Below are positions 36,327 through 46,595 of a stretch of 64,000 bases of DNA, piece after piece. The position numbers and the translations under genes are program-made. The notes beneath the pieces were generated by a model. It was given only the letters and a program-made list of their open reading frames with translations. It made no database searches and was not told the DNA's origin. The number at the start of each line of letters is the position of its first letter. Position 1 is the first letter of the stretch. The stretch is from Mycobacterium kubicae (GTDB taxonomy: Bacteria > Actinomycetota > Actinomycetes > Mycobacteriales > Mycobacteriaceae): positions 5,332,001 to 5,396,000 of the forward strand of contig NZ_CP065047.1 of assembly GCF_015689175.1 (NCBI RefSeq), given 5' to 3'.

Positions 36327-36734
36327 TCAGACAATTTGCTCCAGCATGTTTCTCAGCTCCTTCTGCTGGGCGGAGGTCAGACGGCTCAGCCGTTTGTCGA
36401 ACTCGCCGGACAACAGCGCCATGCCGTCGGCCGCGGCCTGCCGACCGGCGGGGGTGAGCAGCAGCCGATGGCGCCGCAGATCGGCGGGATCGATCTCGCG
36501 GCGCACGAGTTGTGCTGCCTCGAGCCGTTTCAGGTATAGCGTGACCGTCGCCTTGGGCATGCTCAGTGTCGCGGCGAGTTCGGCCGGGTAAGGATGTTCG
36601 TCAACCTCGGCAAGCAGGAAGAGTTCCTTGGAGTCGAGCCCCAGCGCCGCCATGTCGGCCTCCACGGTGGAGATCACCGACAACAGCACCCGATAGTTCA
36701 GCGACCAGATCCTGGCGGCGTCGTCCACAGACAT
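36327..36734 (-). CDS. MarR-family transcriptional regulator
   Basis: Winged-helix regulator of 135 residues. The recognition region AATLSMPKATVTLYLKRLEAAQLV and the wing RREIDPADLRRHRLLLTPAGRQ are typical of MarR proteins. It is divergent from an aldo/keto reductase gene with 84 bp between, where two palindromes lie. It probably represses that gene and itself in response to a small aromatic or oxidant ligand; the inducer is unknown. Confidence 0.85.
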   Translation of the reverse strand: MSVDDAARIWSLNYRVLLSVISTVEADMAALGLDSKELFLLAEVDEHPYPAELAATLSMPKATVTLYLKRLEAAQLVRREIDPADLRRHRLLLTPAGRQAAADGMALLSGEFDKRLSRLTSAQQKELRNMLEQIV

Positions 36735-36748
36735 AGACTTGCCAGATC

Positions 36749-36783
36749 GTTCAGAGATGAACTAGTTTATATATGAACAAACT
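36749..36783. promoter_or_regulatory. Paired palindromes between MarR and aldo/keto reductase genes
   Basis: GTTCA-GAGA-TGAAC (36749-36762) and AGTTT-N10-AAACT (36764-36783) are both perfect inverted repeats, and TGAAC recurs again at 36774 and 36790. The AT-rich TTTATATATG in the second also resembles a -10 region. They are likely MarR operators in a divergent promoter. Confidence 0.55.
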
Positions 36784-36818
36784 CATGACTGAACAATCTA
36801 CCAGAAAGCAGGTCTACC

Positions 36819-37904
36819 ATGCCTCTGGATCAATACGTGACACTCGGGCGGTCTGGTCTGCGGGTAAGCCCGCTGTGCTTGGGTGCGATGACGTTCGGTG
36901 AAGACCTCGGGTGGGGCACCAGTGTCGAAGAGTCGCAACAGATCATCGATCGGTACATCGAACTCGGCGGCAACTTCATCGACACTGCGAACTTCTACAC
37001 CAGAAGCCATTCGGAGAAGATCATCGGCGACCACGTGGGGCGCCACCCCGCGCGGCGCGATCGGCTGGTGATCGCTACGAAATTCAGCGGGAACCTGTAC
37101 CCCGGTGACCCCAACGGCGGCGGCTCGGGCCGCAAGTCGGTGATCAAGGCCTGCGAGAACTCCCTGCGGCGCCTGCAGACCGACTACATCGACTTGTACT
37201 GGCTGCACATGTGGGACGTGAACACTCCCATCGAAGAGACGATGGCCGCTCTCGACGACCTGGTTCGGGCCGGCAAGGTGCGCTATCTCGGCGTCTCGGA
37301 CACACCGGCGTGGAAGATCGCCGAAGCCAATCTCATCGCGCGGTTCCGTGGGTGGTCGGCCTTCGTCGGGTTGCAGATCGAGTACTCGTTGCTGGAACGC
37401 ACCGTCGAGCAGGAATTGGTCCCGATGGCAACGGAATTCGGCCTCGGAATCACCCCATGGTCACCCCTGAAGAGCGGCGTGCTCAGCGGCAAGTACACCC
37501 GCAGCAACGCCGGCGAACACCGCGCCGATCGCGGCGCGCTGGTCGACAGCTTCCTCACCGAGGACACCTACGCGGTCATCGACGAACTCGAGGTCATCGC
37601 CGAAGCGCACCAGAGCACGGTGGCCAGCGTGGCGCTGGCCTGGGTTCTTGCCAAACCCGCCGTCTCGTCCGTGATCATCGGGGCGCGCCGGCTCGCACAA
37701 CTCGACGACAACATCCAGGGCGCGGATGTCGAGCTCACCTCCGACGAGATCGCCCGCCTCGACGCGCTGACCGAACCGACCCTCGGCTTTCCCAGCACGA
37801 TGCTGGACATGGCCACCGGCATGATCAACGGAGGAACGACCGTCAACGGTGTGTACGGGCCCACCTCGGAGTATGTGATGCCGGAAGGCGGGCAGCCGTA
37901 CTGA
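36819..37904 (+). CDS. Aldo/keto reductase
   Basis: NADPH-dependent reductase of 361 residues. The catalytic tetrad is visible: Asp and Tyr in NFIDTANFYTRSHSE, Lys in ATKFSGN, His in LYWLHMWD. The C-terminal VIIGARRLAQLDDN block binds NADPH. The sequence is close to the potassium-channel-beta/YajO-like group. GCAGG before ATG 36819 is a usable ribosome site. Regulated by the divergent MarR. Substrate may be an aldehyde or ketone of xenobiotic origin. Confidence 0.87.
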   Translation: MPLDQYVTLGRSGLRVSPLCLGAMTFGEDLGWGTSVEESQQIIDRYIELGGNFIDTANFYTRSHSEKIIGDHVGRHPARRDRLVIATKFSGNLYPGDPNGGGSGRKSVIKACENSLRRLQTDYIDLYWLHMWDVNTPIEETMAALDDLVRAGKVRYLGVSDTPAWKIAEANLIARFRGWSAFVGLQIEYSLLERTVEQELVPMATEFGLGITPWSPLKSGVLSGKYTRSNAGEHRADRGALVDSFLTEDTYAVIDELEVIAEAHQSTVASVALAWVLAKPAVSSVIIGARRLAQLDDNIQGADVELTSDEIARLDALTEPTLGFPSTMLDMATGMINGGTTVNGVYGPTSEYVMPEGGQPY

Positions 37905-37907
37905 GGC

Positions 37908-38348
37908 TCAGTCGAGCTTGTTGCCGGAGTGCATCTTCATCGCGCTGTCGACATTGGCCTTCTTGTCCTCACCGGCGCCCTTGGCAGCCGCCTTCTTGCG
38001 CTTGGCAACGACGGTGTCCACGGCGCCGTTGAGCGCAGAGCCGAGCGGAAAGCCGAGATAGTGGGTGAGGAAGACGGCCATCTCCTTGAGCTCGGTCTCG
38101 TCGAGCTCTCCGTTGAGCAGCGCGGCGTTGATCTGGATCTCGGCCAGGTCGCGGTTTCCGATGGCGGTGACCGCGGTGAGCGTCATGATGCGTTTGTCGC
38201 GCATCGACAGGCCGGGGCGCGTCCAGATGCTGCCGAACAGGTGGTCGACGGTGAGGTCGAAGTACGGGTCGCCCTCGATGTCGGGCATCTCCCAGCCGTA
38301 GACCTCGTTCATCTTCTCGAGGCCTTTGCGGCGCTGTTCGTCCATCAC
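37908..38348 (-). CDS. Carboxymuconolactone decarboxylase-family protein
   Basis: Helical protein of 146 residues of the AhpD/CMD family (Rv0771 by position). It has the LFGSIWTRPGLSMRDKRIMTLTAV and HYLGFPLGSALNGA blocks but no cysteine at all, so it is not an AhpD-type peroxidase with CxxC. The C-terminus is Lys/Ala-rich. It is the last gene of the aldA-SDR-dehydrogenase-CMD unit and overlaps the upstream gene by four bases. Confidence 0.82.
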   Translation of the reverse strand: MMDEQRRKGLEKMNEVYGWEMPDIEGDPYFDLTVDHLFGSIWTRPGLSMRDKRIMTLTAVTAIGNRDLAEIQINAALLNGELDETELKEMAVFLTHYLGFPLGSALNGAVDTVVAKRKKAAAKGAGEDKKANVDSAMKMHSGNKLD

Positions 38349-39217
38349 GCCTCCTTCGGTTCGGTGTCCGAGTGCGGTACGCCCAGCCCGGCCGCCAGGT
38401 TCTGCAGGGCCAGCTTGGCCAGCGGCAGGTCCACCGATACCGCATCGCCCAGGGCCAGGGCCAGACTCAGATCCTTCTCGCCCAGGCCGCGGGTGTGTTC
38501 GAGCATCGGGCGCAGCGGATCGTCGGGCTGCATCGGCGCCGTGGTGTTGCGGAACATGATCGCCGACGGGCCACCGGTGAGGGCATCACTGTGCCGGACC
38601 ACTTTGGCCAGCGCCCGCAGGCTGAGCCCGCTGGCCTCGGCCAGCTTCTCGGCTTCGGCCGCGGCCGCATACGACACGAAGGTCAGCATGTTGCGGGCCA
38701 ACTTCATTCGCGTCCCCGCCCCGGGTGCACCGGCGTGAATCACCAGCGACGCCCATTTGGCGAACGGTTCCTTGATCCGCTGAAAGGTCTCCTCGTCGGC
38801 GCCCACCATGGTGGCCAACTTGCCCTCGGCGGCCGCACCGGCGCCGCCGCTGACGGGCGCGTCGATGACGTGGATGCCCCGCGGCTCGAGGTCGCGGGCC
38901 AACTCTTCGGCGGTGGTGTGGTCGATGGTGGAGTGGATCGCAATCACGGTGCCTGGCTTGGCATGTGCGGCCAGCCCGTCTTGTCCGGTGATCACCTCAC
39001 GCACCTGCTGGTCGTTGAGCACCGTGACGCTGATGATGTCGGCTCTAGCGACATCGGATAGTCCGGCCGCGGCGGTGGCACCGCAGTCGACAAACGGCAT
39101 CATCGCTTCGGCGCGTACGTCGAACACCGTCAAACCGCCCGGCCAGTCGACCAGGCGCTTGGCCATGGGCGCACCCTGGTTGCCTAAACCGATGTATCCC
39201 AACCGCGGAGGGGTCAT
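38345..39217 (-). CDS. 3-hydroxyisobutyrate dehydrogenase-family oxidoreductase
   Basis: Beta-hydroxyacid dehydrogenase of about 290 residues (Rv0770-type). LGYIGLGNQGAPMAKRL binds NAD(P), DAPVSGGAGAA binds substrate and MKLARNML carries the catalytic Lys. The ATG at 39217 overlaps the stop of the SDR gene (ATGA); a longer frame to 39298 would lie inside that gene. Exact substrate is unknown; with the aldehyde dehydrogenase and SDR it forms an oxidation pathway for an alcohol or aldehyde. Confidence 0.87.
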   Translation of the reverse strand: MTPPRLGYIGLGNQGAPMAKRLVDWPGGLTVFDVRAEAMMPFVDCGATAAAGLSDVARADIISVTVLNDQQVREVITGQDGLAAHAKPGTVIAIHSTIDHTTAEELARDLEPRGIHVIDAPVSGGAGAAAEGKLATMVGADEETFQRIKEPFAKWASLVIHAGAPGAGTRMKLARNMLTFVSYAAAAEAEKLAEASGLSLRALAKVVRHSDALTGGPSAIMFRNTTAPMQPDDPLRPMLEHTRGLGEKDLSLALALGDAVSVDLPLAKLALQNLAAGLGVPHSDTEPKEA

Positions 39218-39966
39218 GACCGGAAGATCTGTCCGCCGTCGACATTGAAGATCTGCCCGGTGATCCACGATGCCTGATCGCTGAGCAGGAACAGGCACAT
39301 GCCGACCAGATCCTCAGGTGTGCCCATGCGCGACAAGGGAAGTCCCTTGACGATGTCGTCGACGATTTCCTTGGGCGTGGTGGTGCGGTTGGCCTCGGTG
39401 TCGATGGGCCCGGGCGCGATGGCGTTGATCCGGATGTTCTGGCCGCCCAGTTCCCGCGAGAGTTGTTGGGTGAGACCGTTGATGCCGACCTTGGCCAGAC
39501 CGTAGAAGTTGGCGTACAACCACGCCGCCGTGGACGACTGGTTGACGATCGCCCCACCGCCGCGCTTGGCCATCTTCTTGTACACCGCGCGGGTGCACCA
39601 CAGGGCGCCGTCGAGGTTCACGCTCATGAACCTCTTGTAGTACTCCGGATCCACGGTGAGCAGGAAGTCCAGCTTCATGCCGCCGAAAATCGCGGCGTTG
39701 TTGACCAGGTAGTCGATGCCGCCGAATTCGGCCAGTGTGCGATCGGCCATCTCCTTGGCCGACACCGGATCGGACACGTCGACCGGAACGCTGATGGCGG
39801 TGCCGCCGTCGGCGGCGATCTGCTTGGCCACCGCCTCGGCCGCCTCGGCATTGATGTCGGCCACGACGACCGCGGCGCCTTCGCGGGCCAGAGCCTCGAC
39901 ATACGCCTGCCCGATGCCGCCGCCGGATCCGGTGACAATGGCTACCTTGTTCTCGAACCGCCCCAC
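39214..39966 (-). CDS. Short-chain dehydrogenase/reductase (Rv0769-type)
   Basis: Classical SDR of 250 residues. TGSGGGIGQAY binds NAD(P), NNAAIF follows, Ser of NQSST and YGLAK form the catalytic set. It is the second gene in the aldA operon, 21 bp after aldA and overlapping the next gene by four bases. Substrate unknown. Confidence 0.9.
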   Translation of the reverse strand: MGRFENKVAIVTGSGGGIGQAYVEALAREGAAVVVADINAEAAEAVAKQIAADGGTAISVPVDVSDPVSAKEMADRTLAEFGGIDYLVNNAAIFGGMKLDFLLTVDPEYYKRFMSVNLDGALWCTRAVYKKMAKRGGGAIVNQSSTAAWLYANFYGLAKVGINGLTQQLSRELGGQNIRINAIAPGPIDTEANRTTTPKEIVDDIVKGLPLSRMGTPEDLVGMCLFLLSDQASWITGQIFNVDGGQIFRS

Positions 39967-39987
39967 CCGAACTCCTTCAAACGTCGC

Positions 39988-41457
39988 TTAGTTAGCCGCT
40001 GTCGCAATGGCTTTGGTTTCCAAGTACTCCTCGAACCCGGCCAGACCCATCTCGCGGCCGTTGCCGGACTGCTTGTATCCGCCGAACGGCATGTCGGCCG
40101 AATACCAGACGCCGCCGTTGACGTTGACGGTGCCGACTCGCAGCCGCGATGCGACTTTGGCGGCGCGGTCCGGGTCGGCGCCGAAGACGGTGCCGGACAA
40201 CCCGTAGGCCGAGTCGTTGGCGATCCGGACCGCGTCGTCGTCGCCGTCATGCGCGATCACCGTCAGCACCGGACCGAAGATCTCTTCCCGGGCGGGCCGG
40301 GCGGTGTTGTCCAGGCCGGCGATCACAGTGGGCTCGATGAAGAACCCGACGTCGCGGTCGGCCGGTCGGCCGCCGCCGCAGGCGAAGCTGCCGCCTTCGG
40401 AGACCGCCAGGTCGAGGTAGCCCTGGACGCGGTCGCGTTGCCGCGCGGAAATCAGTGGCCCGCAGATGGTTCCGGAGTCATTGGGATCACCTGGCTTGAT
40501 CCCCGACATGGTGGCCGCCGCGATGGCGACCGCCTCGTCATAACGGGCCCGCGGCACCACCAGCCGAGTCGTGATCGCGCATCCTTGCCCGGCGTGCATG
40601 CAGACCGAGAAGGCCGCAACTCCGACAGCACCGCCCAAGTCGGCGTCGTCGAGCACGAGGAACGCCGACTTGCCGCCCAACTCCAAGAACACTTTCTTGA
40701 TGGTCGCCGCCGCGTCGGACATCACGCTGCGACCCGTCGTGGTGGAGCCGGTGAACGAAACCATGTCCACCCGAGGATCTTTGGCCAACAGGGCGCCGAC
40801 ACTGTGGTCGCTGGAGGTCACGATGTTGACCACGCCGGGCGGTATGTCGGTGTGCTCGGCGATGATCTCGCCCAACACTGCGGCGCACCAAGGCGTATCG
40901 GGCGCCGGCTTGAGAACGACGGTATTACCGGCCGCCAGCGCGGGACCCAGCTTGGCCAGGTTGATCTGATGCGGGAAATTCCACGGGGTGATCGCACCCA
41001 CGACTCCGACGGCTTCCCGAACGACGGTGCGCCGCGTGGGGATCCCCATCGGCGCCGCTTCGCCCAGATCCTGCTGCCACGAATACGATTCGGCCGTATC
41101 CGCCGCGAACGCCAAATCGTTGACAGGACCCTCCAGTTGGGCGATCGACGTCAACATGCGCGGGGCGCCGACTTCGGCGATGGTCAAATCCCGCAACTCT
41201 TCGATGTGTTGCTGCAGCGCATCGCGCAGTTGCCGCACACACCGGACCCGCAGTTCGGTGTTGCGGGACCAGTCGGTGTCGTCGAACGCGCGCCGGGCCG
41301 CGTCGATGGCGCGGTTCATGTCTTCGGCGTCCGCGTCGGCGGCCACACCCAGCACCTCCTCGGTCGCCGGGTTGACCGTCGGAAAGGTTCCGGCGTTGCC
41401 TTCGGTCAGCTTGCCGTCGATGAACAGCGCACTCGCGCCGTCAGCCAACAACGCCAT
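39988..41457 (-). CDS. aldA: NAD-dependent aldehyde dehydrogenase
   Basis: Aldehyde dehydrogenase of 489 residues, the same length as H37Rv Rv0768. NAD site VGAITPWNFP and GSTTTGRSV, catalytic Glu in ELGGKSA and Cys in HAGQGCAITTR, and SFACGGGRP/EIFGPVLTV blocks are all present. The ATG at 41457 matches the family N-terminus; the open frame extends 263 codons upstream across the promoter and the divergent TetR but has no gene-like content there. It is the first gene of a leftward four-gene operon under the operator at 41476-41489. Confidence 0.93.
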   Translation of the reverse strand: MALLADGASALFIDGKLTEGNAGTFPTVNPATEEVLGVAADADAEDMNRAIDAARRAFDDTDWSRNTELRVRCVRQLRDALQQHIEELRDLTIAEVGAPRMLTSIAQLEGPVNDLAFAADTAESYSWQQDLGEAAPMGIPTRRTVVREAVGVVGAITPWNFPHQINLAKLGPALAAGNTVVLKPAPDTPWCAAVLGEIIAEHTDIPPGVVNIVTSSDHSVGALLAKDPRVDMVSFTGSTTTGRSVMSDAAATIKKVFLELGGKSAFLVLDDADLGGAVGVAAFSVCMHAGQGCAITTRLVVPRARYDEAVAIAAATMSGIKPGDPNDSGTICGPLISARQRDRVQGYLDLAVSEGGSFACGGGRPADRDVGFFIEPTVIAGLDNTARPAREEIFGPVLTVIAHDGDDDAVRIANDSAYGLSGTVFGADPDRAAKVASRLRVGTVNVNGGVWYSADMPFGGYKQSGNGREMGLAGFEEYLETKAIATAAN

Positions 41458-41475
41458 AACCCACTCCCATCCCGT

Positions 41476-41489
41476 TGGACACTTGTCCG
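41476..41489. promoter_or_regulatory. GGACA-N2-TGTCC operator upstream of aldA
   Basis: TGGACACTTGTCCG carries the inverted repeat GGACA-CT-TGTCC, 18 bp before the aldA start. A second copy covers the start of the divergent TetR gene at 41634-41647. Confidence 0.6.
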
Positions 41490-41628
41490 GTATGCCCCTG
41501 TGAACCATAGCCCCCGCGGCCTGCGGCGTGCAAGAGCCGGGCCGGCCGACAGGACCGTGCGAGCTGCCATGTATGCCCTTTACCTGCTTGTTCAGCGCGC
41601 GGGGTTGCTTCGCTGCGGTGTGATCCTC

Positions 41629-41647
41629 TAGCTTGGACATGTGTCCA
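41629..41647 (+). promoter_or_regulatory. Leaderless promoter and GGACA-N2-TGTCC operator of the TetR-cyp operon
   Basis: TAGCTT (41629-41634) is a -10 whose start point falls on the GTG at 41641, seven bases on. TGGACATGTGTCCA (41634-41647) has 6-bp arms around two bases and covers the end of the -10, the start point and the first codons. Binding here would block initiation directly. Confidence 0.62.
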
Positions 41648-42261
41648 GCGATGCACTGGTGAGCGTCAGCGCTCCGACGGGGCAGGCGCCGCGCAACCGC
41701 CGCCAAGAAGAGACCTTCCGCAAGGTACTGGCGGCCGGGATGGAGACGCTGCGGGAAAGTTCCTACGCCGATCTGACCGTGCGCATGGTGGCGGCCCGCG
41801 CCAAGGTGGCGCCGGCCACCGCCTACACCTACTTCTCGTCGAAGAACCATCTGATCGCCGAGGTCTACCTCGACCTGGTGCGGCGGGTGCCCTTCTTCAC
41901 CGACGTCAACGAACCGATGCCGGTTCGGGTGGACCAGGCGCTGCGGCATCTCGCCTTGGTGGTCGCCGACGAACCCGAGGTCGGTGCCGCGTGCACCGCC
42001 GCGTTGCTGGGCGGCGGTACCGACCCTGCGGTGCGTGCCGCGCGCGACCGGATCGGCGCCGAGATTCACCGCCGCATCGCCTCGGCCATAGGACCGGGCG
42101 CCGAGCCCATAACGGTATCCGCCCTGGAGATGGCGTTTTTCGGCGCGCTGGTGCAGGCCGGCAGCGGTGAGTTCACCTACCACGAGATCGCCGACCGTCT
42201 GGCCGGCGTGGTGAGCCTGATTCTGGCCGGGGCCGCGAACGACCATGGGAGCAGCCGATGA
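41641..42261 (+). CDS. TetR-family regulator (Rv0767c-type)
   Basis: Repressor of 206 residues. Helix-turn-helix at about 42-64 (VRMVAARAKVAPATAYTYFSSKNHL), followed by a ligand domain. It starts at a GTG that is probably also the mRNA start. It heads the cyp123-cyp51 operon (4-bp overlap with cyp123) and faces the aldA operon. The two GGACA-N2-TGTCC sites suggest it controls both directions. Ligand unknown; a sterol or aldehyde is plausible given the neighbours. Confidence 0.87.
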   Translation: MSSDALVSVSAPTGQAPRNRRQEETFRKVLAAGMETLRESSYADLTVRMVAARAKVAPATAYTYFSSKNHLIAEVYLDLVRRVPFFTDVNEPMPVRVDQALRHLALVVADEPEVGAACTAALLGGGTDPAVRAARDRIGAEIHRRIASAIGPGAEPITVSALEMAFFGALVQAGSGEFTYHEIADRLAGVVSLILAGAANDHGSSR

Positions 42262-43466
42262 CCGTCAGCGTGGGTGGGCCCGAACTAGTATTGGATCCCT
42301 ACGACTACGACTTCCATGAGGACCCGTACCCGTACTACCGGCGGCTGCGCAACGAGGCACCGCTGTACCGCAATGACGAGCTCAACTTCTGGGCATTGTC
42401 GCGCCACCAAGACGTGCTGCAGGGTTTCCGTAACAGCACCGCGCTGTCCAATGTCTATGGGGTGTCGTTGGATCCGGTGTCACGCAACGCCGAAGCCCAT
42501 CGGGTGATGTCGTTCCTGGCCATGGACGACCCCGGCCACCTGAGGCTGCGCACCTTGGTGTCCAAGGGCTTCACCCCGCGCCGGATCCGTGAGCTCGAGC
42601 CGCGCGTGCGCGACTTGGCGTGCCTGCATCTCGACGCCGCGCTGCAGCACGAATCCTTCGACTTCGTCGCCGAGTTCGCGGGAAAGCTGCCGATGGACGT
42701 CATCTCGGAGTTGATGGGCGTGCCCGAACCAGACCGCGCGCGCATCCGCGCGCTGGCCGACGGCGTCATGCACCGGGAGGACGGGGTGGCCGATGTCCCG
42801 GCGTCCGCCATGCAGGCCTCGGCAGAGTTGTTGGTGTATTACGCCGAGATGGTCAGCGAACGACGCAACAAGCCTTCGGAGGACTTGACGTCGGCGTTGC
42901 TGGAAGCCGAGATCGACGGGGACCGCCTCAGCGACGAAGAGATCATGGCGTTTCTGTTTCTGATGGTGGTGGCGGGCAACGAGACCACCACGAAATTGCT
43001 TGCCAACGCCGCCTATTGGGGCTGGAAGAATCCCGACGAGCTGGCCGGCGTGTTCGCCGACCACTCGCGCATCCCGCTGTGGGCCGAGGAGACGCTGCGC
43101 TACGACACGTCCAGTCAGATCCTGGCCCGTCATGTCGCGCAACCGTTCACTCTGTACGACACCACAATCCCCGAGGGTGAGGTGCTGTTGCTGCTGCCAG
43201 GTTCGGCCAACCGCGATGACAGGGTGTTCGAGCAACCCGACGACTACCGCATCGGCCGCGAAATCGGCTCCAAGCTGGTCAGTTTCGGCAGCGGAGCGCA
43301 CTTCTGCCTCGGCGCCCACCTGGCGCGGATGGAAGCCCGGGTGGCGCTGGACGAACTGTTCAACCGGATCCGCTCTTATGAGGTGGACGAGGACAACGCC
43401 GTGCGGGTGCACTCCAGCAACGTGCGCGGATTCGCCCATCTCCCGATCACCGTGGAGGCCAAGTAA
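42258..43466 (+). CDS. cyp123: Cytochrome P450 CYP123
   Basis: P450 of 402 residues. I-helix VVAGNETTTK, K-helix EETLRYDTS (ExxR) and heme-binding FGSGAHFCLGAHLARME are intact. The name rests on position in the TetR-cyp123-SDR-cyp51-ferredoxin operon of H37Rv (Rv0766c). The ATG overlaps the TetR stop. The ferredoxin encoded three genes on is the likely electron donor. Substrate unknown. Confidence 0.92.
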   Translation: MTVSVGGPELVLDPYDYDFHEDPYPYYRRLRNEAPLYRNDELNFWALSRHQDVLQGFRNSTALSNVYGVSLDPVSRNAEAHRVMSFLAMDDPGHLRLRTLVSKGFTPRRIRELEPRVRDLACLHLDAALQHESFDFVAEFAGKLPMDVISELMGVPEPDRARIRALADGVMHREDGVADVPASAMQASAELLVYYAEMVSERRNKPSEDLTSALLEAEIDGDRLSDEEIMAFLFLMVVAGNETTTKLLANAAYWGWKNPDELAGVFADHSRIPLWAEETLRYDTSSQILARHVAQPFTLYDTTIPEGEVLLLLPGSANRDDRVFEQPDDYRIGREIGSKLVSFGSGAHFCLGAHLARMEARVALDELFNRIRSYEVDEDNAVRVHSSNVRGFAHLPITVEAK

Positions 43467-44291
43467 ATGCCCCGCTTTGAGCCACATCCGGCCCGACGCC
43501 CAGCGATCGTCGCGGGCGCATCGTCGGGGATCGGCGCGGCGAGCGCCGTCGAGCTTGCCGCACATGGCTTTCCGGTGGCGCTCGGCGCTCGCCGAGTCGA
43601 AAAGTGCCAGGAGATCGTCGACCAGATCCGCGCCGACGGCGGTGAAGCAATCGCCCTGCCGCTCGATGTCACCGACGCGGATTCGGTCAAGGACTTCGTC
43701 CGCCAGGCCGGTGAGAAGCTGGGTGAGATCGAGGTGCTGGTCGCAGGCGCGGGGGATACCTACTTCGGACGGCTGCACGAAATCGACACCGAGACTTTCG
43801 AATCGCAGCTGCAGATCCACCTGATCGGGGCCAACCGGTTGGCCACCGCGGTGCTGCCCGGCATGCTCGAACGTCAGCGCGGCGACCTCATCTTCGTGGG
43901 TTCCGACGTGGCGCTGCGCCAGCGCCCGCACATGGGTGCCTACGGCGCGGCCAAGGCTGGGCTGGTGTCGATGGTGACCAACTTGCAGATGGAACTCGAG
44001 GGCACCGGCGTGCGAGCCTCCATCGTCCACCCCGGCCCCACCAAGACCGGCATGGGGTGGAGCCTGCCGCCCGAATCGATTGGCCAGGCGCTGGAAGATT
44101 GGGCCAAATGGGGTCAGGCTCGGCACGATTACTTCCTGCGGGCATCCGACCTGGCCCGGGCTATCGCGTTCGTCGCCGAGACGCCGCGCGGTGGCTTCGT
44201 GGTCAGCATGGAGCTGCAGCCCGAGGCGCCGTTGTTCACCACCAAAGACCGCCAGCAGCTGAAACTCGATGAGAAAGCGCTGAATTCGTGA
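43467..44291 (+). CDS. Short-chain dehydrogenase/reductase (Rv0765c-type)
   Basis: Classical SDR of 274 residues: GASSGIGAASA binds NAD(P), AGAGDTYF follows, and Ser of FVGSDVA with YGAAK form the active site. It starts directly after the cyp123 stop. Its place between two P450 genes suggests that it oxidises or reduces a P450 product, perhaps a sterol. Confidence 0.9.
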   Translation: MPRFEPHPARRPAIVAGASSGIGAASAVELAAHGFPVALGARRVEKCQEIVDQIRADGGEAIALPLDVTDADSVKDFVRQAGEKLGEIEVLVAGAGDTYFGRLHEIDTETFESQLQIHLIGANRLATAVLPGMLERQRGDLIFVGSDVALRQRPHMGAYGAAKAGLVSMVTNLQMELEGTGVRASIVHPGPTKTGMGWSLPPESIGQALEDWAKWGQARHDYFLRASDLARAIAFVAETPRGGFVVSMELQPEAPLFTTKDRQQLKLDEKALNS

Positions 44292-44319
44292 CCTTCGCGA
44301 AGCGCATGAGGAGTGAAGC

Positions 44320-46438
<2,119 letters not shown>

Positions 46439-46479
46439 GTGCGCCGCACGGTCTGCGATGGCCCAACCAAGCATTTGAT

Positions 46480-46523
46480 TTGTTGCACCGCTATGCTGAC
46501 GCAACAAGGGTGCCGTGTGGCAC
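46480..46523 (+). promoter_or_regulatory. Two palindromes upstream of adhB
   Basis: TTGTTGC (46480-46486) and GCAACAA (46501-46507) form a perfect 7-bp inverted repeat around 14 bases; GTGCC-GTGT-GGCAC (46510-46523) follows at once. TATGCT (46492-46497) inside the first could be a -10. The 157-bp gap thus probably holds a separate regulated promoter for adhB and the genes after it. Confidence 0.5.
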
Positions 46524-46595
46524 TCGTCACCACCGTGCCAGGCATGATCTGGCCAGGCACTTCCAATTCAACGTCGAAATGGGGTCAGGTCAACC

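Noticed and set aside
39463..41631. Open frame of over 700 codons on the plus strand across the SDR and aldA genes
   Set aside because: Entirely antisense to strongly supported genes, with His/Arg/Gly-rich, motif-free composition typical of shadow frames.
41458..42246. N-terminal extension of aldA upstream to 42246
   Set aside because: It would cross the divergent promoter and TetR gene; the standard 489-residue length starts at 41457.
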